64,000 nucleotides of DNA from Saprospirales bacterium (GTDB taxonomy: Bacteria > Bacteroidota > Bacteroidia > Chitinophagales > Saprospiraceae): assembly GCA_002698985.1 (NCBI GenBank), contig PAAY01000013.1:18077-82076 (forward strand), in the 5' to 3' direction. Under the pieces are notes generated by a model, which was not told where the DNA came from, did no database searches, and worked only from the letters and a program-made list of their open reading frames with translations. The first letter of the stretch is position 1. The number at the start of each line of letters is the position of its first letter. Position numbers and translations under genes: made by a program. Below are positions 9,958-16,984 of the stretch, one piece after another.

Positions 9958-10848
9958 ATGACAGAGGAAAAGAAGCAAGGCAGCAGGTGGGAACGGCTCA
10001 AAGACAACTACCGCCTGGTGGTGATGAACAAAGATACCTTTGAAGAAGTGGGGGCTTACAACCTCTCTCTCCTCAATGTTTACATCCTTATCAGCTCTGT
10101 GGTGGTGCTGGTAGCGATACTGGTATGGCTGGCTTTTGCCTTCACCCCACTGGCCCGCCTCCTGCCCAACAACCATACCGTGGATCACGAAACCCTGGTC
10201 AAACTATATCAGGACCTGGACTCTCTGGAACAACTCACTGAGGCCCAGGCCACCTACAATGAATCTTTCCGCCGCATGCTCACCGGAGAAGTCCAGTACG
10301 AGCCGGAAGGAGAGGTGCCGACCACGCCCAACCTCGATTCCGTTTTCGAAGAAATTCCCATTTCCGAAGAAGAGCAGGAATTGCGAAGAGAATTTGAAAT
10401 CCAAAACGGAACCGCCCAGGCGCTCGACCAGTCAGGTGTTCCGGTCAACATTTCTCCGCGTGACAAGCCGCTGGAGCAGATGTATTTCAGTCCGCCCATC
10501 AGCGGCACCATCACCGCCAATTTCAACAAAGACGAAAACCACCTCGGCGTCGATGTCGTAGCGCCTAAAAACACCCCCATCAAAGCAGCCCTCGATGGTT
10601 GGATCATCTTTTCAGACTGGACGCTGGAAACCGGCAACACCATCGCCATCCAGCACGCCAACAACATCGTGACCTTTTACAAACACAATTCCTCGCTGCT
10701 GAAAAAAACCGGCAGCTTCGTCCGGGCCGGAGAGGCCATCGCCATCATCGGCAATACCGGTGAACTCTCCGATGGACCCCATCTCCACTTTGAACTGTGG
10801 CACGAAGGCAAACCCGTCAACCCCACGGATTTTGTGGATTTCAAGTGA
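9958..10848 (+). CDS. Membrane-anchored M23 family metallopeptidase
   Basis: A 296-residue protein. The ATG at 9958 is preferred over an in-frame TTG eight codons earlier. A basic cytoplasmic N-terminus is followed by one membrane span (about residues 38-65, YILISSVVVLVAILVWLAFA), a periplasmic acidic/coiled region, and a C-terminal LytM/M23 domain. The zinc motif is present as HLGVDVVAPKNTPIKAA and the second as GPHLHFELWHEGKPVNP. Both zinc-binding histidine clusters are intact, so the enzyme should cut peptidoglycan stem peptides or act as an amidase activator. The same architecture is common in Bacteroidota beside cell-division genes, but none is adjacent here. Confidence 0.9.
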   Translation: MTEEKKQGSRWERLKDNYRLVVMNKDTFEEVGAYNLSLLNVYILISSVVVLVAILVWLAFAFTPLARLLPNNHTVDHETLVKLYQDLDSLEQLTEAQATYNESFRRMLTGEVQYEPEGEVPTTPNLDSVFEEIPISEEEQELRREFEIQNGTAQALDQSGVPVNISPRDKPLEQMYFSPPISGTITANFNKDENHLGVDVVAPKNTPIKAALDGWIIFSDWTLETGNTIAIQHANNIVTFYKHNSSLLKKTGSFVRAGEAIAIIGNTGELSDGPHLHFELWHEGKPVNPTDFVDFK

Positions 10849-10893
10849 GGAGAAATGTATGGTATGAGGAATCGAAGAATCGAGGAATCGAGC

Positions 10894-11477
10894 GAGCTAG
10901 CGCCCCAAACCCTACTCTCTACTCCCTACTCCCTACTCTTTTTAACCACGGAGTTGCACAGCGTTTTGACACGGAGTTCCACGGAGGAATATTACCTAGC
11001 GCCCCCAAACCCTACACTCTAAACCCTACACCCTAAACCTTTTAACCACAGAGTTGAACAGAGTAATTTCACGGAGTTCCACAGAGGATAATGAGCTAGC
11101 GCCCCCAAACCCTACTCTCTACTCCCTACTCCCTACTCTTATTAGCCACGGAGTTGCACAGAGTTTTGACACGGAGTTCCACGGAGGAATATGAGCTAGC
11201 CCCTCCAAACCCTACTCTCTACTCCCTACTCTTATTAGCCACGGAGTTGCACAGAGTTTTGACACGGAGTTCCACAGAGGATAATGAGCTAGCACCCCCA
11301 AACCCTACTCTCTACTCCCTACTCCCTACTCTTATTAGCCACGGAGTTGCACAGAGTTTTTACACGGAGTTCCACGGAGGAATATGAGCTAGTGCCCCCA
11401 AACCCTAAACCAGGGATGAGGGATGAGGGATAAATGAAGAGCTAGCCCCCCAAACCCTACACCCTACACCCTAAACT
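10894..11477. repeat. Tandem array of ~100-bp units between convergent genes
   Basis: Five full units and a truncated one, marked by GAGCTAGC at 10894, ~10995, 11093, 11193, 11286, 11386 and 11439 (spacing 93-102 bp, last 53 bp). Each unit has GAGCTAGCGCCCCCAAACCC, a run of CTACTCC or CTACACC heptads, then CCACGGAGTTGCACAGAGTT and CACGGAGTTCCACGGAGG. It fills nearly all the space between the M23 gene and the glycosyltransferase gene. Units differ by small substitutions and by the number of heptads. No open frame looks real. Confidence 0.9.
11448..11471 (-). repeat. GGGTGTA heptad array 6 nt past a stop codon (G-quadruplex spacing)
   Basis: On the minus strand, G-runs at 11469-11471, 11462-11464, 11455-11457 and 11446-11450 are spaced by short loops. 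The array directly follows the TAG (11480-11478) of the GT2 gene. Matching arrays are at 21658-21681 and 33032-33055. Confidence 0.75.
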
Positions 11478-12419
11478 CTAAACTCTCCTCCACACCTTCC
11501 TTACCTGATAGGGTCTTTTCTGCTGTGATTCGTAATAGGTGCGCATCTGGATTTCCACCACGATGCCGATGGTGATGAACTGGATGCCGCCGATGACCAG
11601 CATGAGGCCGAGCAGCAGCAGGGGTTTGCCCCAGATGTCATGGCCGAGCAGCTTGAGCCAGCCGAGGTAGAGGTTGATGATGGCGCCGATGGTGAACAGC
11701 ACGATGCCGATGCCGCCAAAGAGGTGCATGGGGCGGCGCAGGTAGCGTTTGAAGAAGAGCATCAGCAGCAGGTCGCTGATGACTTTGATGGTGCGGCCCA
11801 TGCCGTATTTCGACTGACCGAATTGGCGGGGGTGGTGCTGTACGGGCACCTGGGTGATGCGGGCTCCTTCCAAAACGGCCAGCACCGGGATGAATCGGTG
11901 CAACTCACCGTAGAGACCCAGATCCCGGGCAATATCCGTTCTGATGATCTTGAGCGCACAGCCGTAATCCCGGAGCTTGACACCGGAGCTCTGACGGATG
12001 ATCCAGTTGGCGATGAGGCTGGGAATTTTCCGAAGGAAAAAATCGTCTTTGCGGTTGGTACGCTCACCGGCCACCATGTCCCAGTCACCTTCTTCGGCAA
12101 GTTTGAGCATTTCCGGAATGTCAGCAGGGTCGTTTTGCAGATCGCCGTCCAGGGTGGCAATCCACTCACCGGAGGCGTGATCGATGCCGGCCATCAGTGC
12201 CAGGCTCTGTCCGTAGTTCTTTCGGAGTTCTATGATCTTCAGCCGCTCGTCGGAGAGGCTCTTCAGTTTTTTCAGGGTTCCGTCGGTGGAGCCGTCGTCA
12301 ACGAAGATGAGCTCGTAGTCAATGCCCTGCAGTGCAACGGCGACGCGTTGGCACATCGGCAGGATGTTGTCCTCCTCATTCAGCACGGCGATGACCACAG
12401 AGAGTTTGGGTTGGCTCAT
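11478..12419 (-). CDS. Family 2 glycosyltransferase, polyprenyl-phosphate sugar synthase type
   Basis: A 313-residue GT-A glycosyltransferase of the DPM1/GtrB type. It starts MSQPKLSVVIAVLNEEDNI, has the nucleotide-sugar motifs FVDDGSTDGT and DGDLQNDP, and two C-terminal membrane spans (~residues 235-290). These enzymes load a sugar from a nucleotide donor onto undecaprenyl phosphate at the inner membrane. The start at 12419 is set by an ATGA overlap with the stop of the upstream GT39 gene, which indicates translational coupling; a longer in-frame extension upstream is not family-like. Working with the GT39 gene, it would supply the lipid-linked sugar for transfer in the periplasm. The stop codon is followed after 6 nt by a GGGTGTA array. 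Confidence 0.92.
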   Translation of the reverse strand: MSQPKLSVVIAVLNEEDNILPMCQRVAVALQGIDYELIFVDDGSTDGTLKKLKSLSDERLKIIELRKNYGQSLALMAGIDHASGEWIATLDGDLQNDPADIPEMLKLAEEGDWDMVAGERTNRKDDFFLRKIPSLIANWIIRQSSGVKLRDYGCALKIIRTDIARDLGLYGELHRFIPVLAVLEGARITQVPVQHHPRQFGQSKYGMGRTIKVISDLLLMLFFKRYLRRPMHLFGGIGIVLFTIGAIINLYLGWLKLLGHDIWGKPLLLLGLMLVIGGIQFITIGIVVEIQMRTYYESQQKRPYQVRKVWRRV

Positions 12420-14107
12420 TTGCTGTCGTTTTGTTGCGCCTTGTTGCGCTGGTGCCAGTGCAAAAAGGTGCTGTTGATGCGGCCCAGCACCAGGTCGCGG
12501 CACTCCCACCGGATTTTGAAGGTGGTGAGGGTGTCGTAGGTATTGGGCGGGTAGGTCATGGGGTTGATGATGTAAAGGGCGCTGGTGTCAAAGTTTTCAA
12601 ATTTTACGGAAAGGGGCTGCTTTGTTTCACGGGCGAAGTAATACCCGGTGGCCGGTTGCAGTCCCAGGCTGTATTCCAGGGCATAAACGGGCTTTCTTCC
12701 GGTCAATTTTGCGGCAGCGATGGTTTCTTCCCGCATCACGGTGGCGCACATCACCCGGTTTCGTTCCGGAATGAGAAAGAGGTCGTAGCCCAGGCGCACC
12801 AGCAGCATGATTGCGACGAAATAAAAAAGCCGGGCCTTTTGCATGCGCCAGCCCAGAAGGCCCAGGGCCGCCAGTCCCGCCGTCAGCAATGCGGTTTTAA
12901 GGTAAAAGTGAGGTATTGCTTTCAGCGGTTCCCAAAACAGGGGGGCAAGCCCTGCTCCGATGGCCAGCAGGCACAGCAGGCCAAAAGCCTTGTTGACCGC
13001 CGAATGAATGCGCTGCCCCCGGTGCTGGTAATGCAAGTAAAACAGCACCGTGTAAACCGCTGGCACCAACATGAGCAGGTAGCGCGGGTACACCTCCACC
13101 GACAACCAGTAAGGTACGATGTTGATGCCCACCACCAGGGCGTTCCAGAAGATGAAATCGTTTTGGCGGAGGAACTGCCAGCCTTTTTTCCGAAGGAGAT
13201 AAACCGCCAATAGGGTCCAGGGCAAAAAGTGGAAGAGGAACTCAAAAGGAAAGCTGAAAAAGTGCAGCACCGTGTCGCCAATGCCGTATTGCATCGGGGT
13301 GCGTTTGGCCGACTCGTTGAAGAGGGTGCTGAAAACCTGATCCAGTCCGTTGTATTGCGAATAGGCCCAATAGTAAGCAGCCATTGGGACGATGAAAAAA
13401 AGCGAACCCATAAGGTGGGCTGCACTGAACACTCGCTTCCATTGCCGCTGCAATATGAGCCAGGCGGCCATGCTCAGCCCGAGAAAAACGATAGCCGGCA
13501 GGCCTTTCAGTAAAAAGCCGATGGCCGTGAGCGCATACGCTCCGGCAAAGAACCAGCCCCAGCGCTGCCGCCGGCCGGTGAAAAACAGCCACATGAACAG
13601 GCAGTAAATGACCAACGAAAAGCTGGTGTCGATGAGGGCCAGCATGGAATCCCAGAACAGCACCCGGCCGCAGGTGAGGAAGGCCAGCGCCGGCAGCCAG
13701 TCCCAGCCGGTGGGCCAGTTGTTTTGCGCTGCTGTTTTCCGAAGGGCCTGCCACAGGGTCAGGCGAATGAGGTACACGAACAGCAGCAGGGCGATCACCG
13801 TGGTCAGCCGGGCGGTGAACTCTGACTGATCACCGGTGAGCTGGAAGAAGGCGGCCAGCAGCCAGTTGTACAGCGGCGGCTTGTTGTAGTAATACTCCCC
13901 GAAAAGCGTGGGTACGATGTAGTTGCCGCTGTGCTCCATCTCCAGCGCCACCAGCGTGCGGATGCCCTCGTCGTCGGTCAAGGGGGCCATGCCCAGGTTG
14001 AGCAAAAAGGCGGGCAGGGCCAGCAAGCCTATGAGCAGTGCCGCCAGGGTGATCGGATCGCTATGTCGGAAAATGCTGTTCTGCAAAAGGGTTTTTGTTG
14101 TACTCAT
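12416..14107 (-). CDS. Family 39 glycosyltransferase (ArnT/PMT-like) integral membrane protein
   Basis: A 563-residue protein with about 11-12 membrane spans. An acidic motif (LTDDEGI, ~residues 46-52) sits in the first periplasmic loop, followed by YYYNKPPLYNWLL, the pattern of ArnT/PMT-type transferases. These move a sugar from polyprenyl phosphate onto lipid A, glycan or protein on the outer face of the membrane. It forms an operon with the GT2 gene (4-bp ATGA overlap). The start at 14107 (MSTTKTLLQ) is preferred over a 65-residue N-terminal extension with no family resemblance; this ATG lies inside an inverted-repeat element. A near-consensus -7 box (TAACTTTA) is present near 14210. The acceptor cannot be told from sequence. 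Confidence 0.88.
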   Translation of the reverse strand: MSTTKTLLQNSIFRHSDPITLAALLIGLLALPAFLLNLGMAPLTDDEGIRTLVALEMEHSGNYIVPTLFGEYYYNKPPLYNWLLAAFFQLTGDQSEFTARLTTVIALLLFVYLIRLTLWQALRKTAAQNNWPTGWDWLPALAFLTCGRVLFWDSMLALIDTSFSLVIYCLFMWLFFTGRRQRWGWFFAGAYALTAIGFLLKGLPAIVFLGLSMAAWLILQRQWKRVFSAAHLMGSLFFIVPMAAYYWAYSQYNGLDQVFSTLFNESAKRTPMQYGIGDTVLHFFSFPFEFLFHFLPWTLLAVYLLRKKGWQFLRQNDFIFWNALVVGINIVPYWLSVEVYPRYLLMLVPAVYTVLFYLHYQHRGQRIHSAVNKAFGLLCLLAIGAGLAPLFWEPLKAIPHFYLKTALLTAGLAALGLLGWRMQKARLFYFVAIMLLVRLGYDLFLIPERNRVMCATVMREETIAAAKLTGRKPVYALEYSLGLQPATGYYFARETKQPLSVKFENFDTSALYIINPMTYPPNTYDTLTTFKIRWECRDLVLGRINSTFLHWHQRNKAQQNDSK

Positions 14108-14201
14108 AACGAAGTGGTTTGGGCGGCAAAGCCGACCAAACTCCCAACCCCTGCTGAAGTTTAAAGCTGGGATTTTCCCAAAAAACTTCTTCTTGGGTAT
14201 A
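14100..14201. repeat. Imperfect inverted-repeat element, copy 2
   Basis: Reverse-oriented relative of the element at 6551-6678: same arms (ACTCATAACGAAGTGGTTTG at the left, CTTCTTCTTGGGTATA at the right) and same core (AGGGGTTGGGAGTTTGGTC on the minus strand). The GT39 start codon (14107-14105) lies within the left arm, so the element forms that gene's leader. Confidence 0.7.
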
Positions 14202-14319
14202 AAAGGGGTAAAGTTAGGGGGAGGTAACTTTCTTTCCATTGCAAACCTATTACAAGAAATTTGCACTTCCAGCGTTTGGCCTGTGCCATCACCTAAGTTC
14301 AAAGCGGCATCAAAACACT

Positions 14320-16920
14320 ATGACCGACCAAAACCCAGTTCCTCAGCATTCGAATTCCGGTGATTCGGGAGGCTTTTTACATTCCCTAAAACGGCGTTGG
14401 GCCAGGTTCAGCAAGGAGCGGCCCCGGACGGCCAAATGGCTGAAGCGCCTCGGCATGGCCGCCGGAAGCTTGTTCTTGCTCATGCTGCTCTTTGTGATAC
14501 TGGTGTATGCCGGAGCATTTGGCAAGCTGCCTTCTTATGCCGAGTTGCGAGACATCAACCAGAATGTGGCCTCTGAGGTGTATTCCGAAGACGGGGAACT
14601 ACTCGGCAAGTTTTTCATCGAAAACCGCCTGCCAGCCGACCTGGACGACCTGCCCGAGTACGTCATCAATGCGCTGGTGGCCACAGAGGATGCCCGTTTC
14701 TTTCAGCACAGCGGCATCGACCTGCGGGCATGGGTGCGGGTGTTCCTGCGCACCGTCCTGCTGATGGACCGCACCGGCGGTGGCGGTTCCACACTCAGCC
14801 AGCAACTGGCCAAAAACCTCTACCCACGCAAGGATCACGGCATATTCAGCATTCCCGTTGCCAAGGTGAAAGAGATCTTCATCGCCCACCGCCTGGAGCA
14901 GATCTACGACAAGGACCAGCTCCTGGCCCTTTACCTGAACACGGTTTCCTTCGGTGAAAACATCTATGGCATCAAGGTCGCTTCGCAACGCTTTTTTGGC
15001 GAAGACCCCAAAGACCTTACGGTGGAGCAGGCGGCCATGCTGGTGGGCATGCTCAAAGGCCCCAACCTTTACAACCCCGTCAGGCATCCCGAACGGGCGC
15101 AGACCCGCCGCAACGTGGTGCTGCAACAGATGAGCAAATACGGCTACCTGGAACCTGCCGATTGCGACTCCCTGCAAGCCATTCCGCTGGAGGTGAACTA
15201 CTCTCACGAGAGCCATTACGAAGGCATGGCCACCTACTTCAGGAGCCACCTGCGCCAGCAACTCGACGATGAACTGAGCAAACTGACGAAACCCGACGGC
15301 CGCCCCTACAACCTCTACACCGACGGGCTGAAAATTTACACCACCATCAATTCCCGCATGCAGCGCTATGCCGAGGAAGCCGTGAACCGCCAGATGGCCG
15401 AGGTGCAACGGCAGTACTACCGCCACCTGAAAGGCCGCAGAAATGCCCTGCCCTGGGGCAGCAACCAGTTGTTGCGCAGCGAAATGAAAAAAACAAAGCG
15501 CTACCAGGTATGGAAGGAGCAGGGCCATTCCGACGAAGAAATTGACTCCCTTTTCAAACTGCCGGTCAACATGACCATTTTCGACTGGCGTGCTGCCGAT
15601 CACAACCGGGACACCCTGCTGGCGCCGATGGATTCGCTCAAATACTACCTCTCGCTTTTCCATGCGGGCTTCCTGGCGCTGGAACCTGCCACCGGAAAAG
15701 TAAGGGCCTGGGTGGGCGGCATCGATTTCAAATACTTTCAGTATGACCACGTAAAGTCAAAGCGGCAGGTGGGCTCCACTTTCAAACCCATCCTGTACAG
15801 CGCAGCCCTGATGAAAGGGGTTGATCCCTGCCAGCGCTTTCCCAACGAACTGATCACCTACGAGGAGTACCAGGACTGGACACCCCGCAATGCGGAGGGG
15901 GAATACGGCGGCAGTTATTCCATGAAAGGTGCCCTGAAGAAATCCGTGAATACTGTCGCTGCGCAACTGATCATGCAAACCGGCATAGAGCCCGTGCGGG
16001 AACTGGCCCGTAGCATGGGCATCAGCTCTGACATTCCAAAAGAGCCGGGCATAGCCCTGGGCGCCGTCGATGCCAGCTTGTACGAGATGGTGCAGGTGTA
16101 TGCCACGCTGGCCAACCAGGGCCGCAAACCAGAACCCTGGTACCTGGTGCGGGTGGAAACCGCCGAGGGCGATACCCTGATCGATTTCGACCGCCCCCAT
16201 GCCCGCAATTTCGAGCAGGTGCTGAGCGACAGCATTGCCAGGGTGATGACGACCATGCTGCAAGCCGTGGTGAACGAAGGCACCGGCGCCCGCCTGCGCA
16301 GTCAGTTCGGTTTTCAGTATGCCGTGGCCGGCAAAACGGGCACCACCAACAACAACGCCGATGGCTGGTTCCTGGGCTACACCCCCGACCTGGCTTTCGG
16401 CGCCTGGGTGGGTGCCTCACAGCCGGTAGTGCGCTTTCATTCCACTTCGCTGGGGCAGGGCTCGGCAACGGCATTGCCCATTTGCGGTTACTTCCTCAAC
16501 CGGGTTTATCGCAACCCACGTTTCAAAAAGTTCAAGGAATCGAAATTTGAACAGCCCGATAGCAGTGCCCTCGCCAACCTGGATTGTTACGATTACATCC
16601 CCGCTGATTCCGTACTCATAGATTCTTTCCTTCGGTTAATGATGCTGCCGGAAGACAGTATCGTGCGTGCCCGGAAACTGGAACTGGCCGATATGATCAT
16701 CACCTCGATGGGGGAAGAGGTGCTCCAATACACACCCCGCTTTTTTGATCAGCAAAATGAGGATGGAAATGGCTACCTCCCCGAAAACATCCGCCGGGAG
16801 ATCCTTCGCTTGCGCAATGATGAGCAAAAGGAGATTCGCCGTGAAAAACGCCGGCGGCGCCAGGAGAAGCGAAAACGAAACCTGTGGGAACGGCTCTTTG
16901 GCAAGAAACAGCGGAATTGA
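14320..16920 (+). CDS. Class A penicillin-binding protein (PBP1a type)
   Basis: An 866-residue bifunctional peptidoglycan synthase. One N-terminal membrane span (~residues 45-68) is followed by a GT51 glycosyltransferase domain (ATEDARFFQHSG with catalytic E123; GGGSTLSQQLAKNLYPR). The transpeptidase domain has S486 in STFK, SVN in KKSVNTVAAQ and K672 in KTGTTNNNADGW, so all active-site motifs are intact. The C-terminus is a basic tail (RREKRRRRQEKRKRN). It polymerises and cross-links glycan strands at the outer face of the inner membrane. The ATG at 14320 is chosen over an in-frame TTG at 14239. It is convergent with the FtsX-type permease gene. Confidence 0.95.
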   Translation: MTDQNPVPQHSNSGDSGGFLHSLKRRWARFSKERPRTAKWLKRLGMAAGSLFLLMLLFVILVYAGAFGKLPSYAELRDINQNVASEVYSEDGELLGKFFIENRLPADLDDLPEYVINALVATEDARFFQHSGIDLRAWVRVFLRTVLLMDRTGGGGSTLSQQLAKNLYPRKDHGIFSIPVAKVKEIFIAHRLEQIYDKDQLLALYLNTVSFGENIYGIKVASQRFFGEDPKDLTVEQAAMLVGMLKGPNLYNPVRHPERAQTRRNVVLQQMSKYGYLEPADCDSLQAIPLEVNYSHESHYEGMATYFRSHLRQQLDDELSKLTKPDGRPYNLYTDGLKIYTTINSRMQRYAEEAVNRQMAEVQRQYYRHLKGRRNALPWGSNQLLRSEMKKTKRYQVWKEQGHSDEEIDSLFKLPVNMTIFDWRAADHNRDTLLAPMDSLKYYLSLFHAGFLALEPATGKVRAWVGGIDFKYFQYDHVKSKRQVGSTFKPILYSAALMKGVDPCQRFPNELITYEEYQDWTPRNAEGEYGGSYSMKGALKKSVNTVAAQLIMQTGIEPVRELARSMGISSDIPKEPGIALGAVDASLYEMVQVYATLANQGRKPEPWYLVRVETAEGDTLIDFDRPHARNFEQVLSDSIARVMTTMLQAVVNEGTGARLRSQFGFQYAVAGKTGTTNNNADGWFLGYTPDLAFGAWVGASQPVVRFHSTSLGQGSATALPICGYFLNRVYRNPRFKKFKESKFEQPDSSALANLDCYDYIPADSVLIDSFLRLMMLPEDSIVRARKLELADMIITSMGEEVLQYTPRFFDQQNEDGNGYLPENIRREILRLRNDEQKEIRREKRRRRQEKRKRNLWERLFGKKQRN

Positions 16921-16934
16921 CCTTGGCCCTGTCC

Positions 16935-16951
16935 TTCGAAAGCTTTCGGGG
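16935..16951. repeat. Palindrome TTCGAAAGCTTTCGGGG after the PBP gene
   Basis: Core CGAAAGCTTTCG (16937-16948) is perfectly palindromic. It lies 15 bp past the PBP stop, between two convergent genes, where it could act as a terminator in both directions. Confidence 0.55.
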
Positions 16952-16984
16952 CTCAGTTTTTCAAATCCACAAATCCTCACCCAC

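Noticed and set aside
10894..11477. Regular repeats suggestive of a CRISPR array
   Set aside because: The units are contiguous and diverged, with no constant repeat/unique spacer structure and no cas genes.
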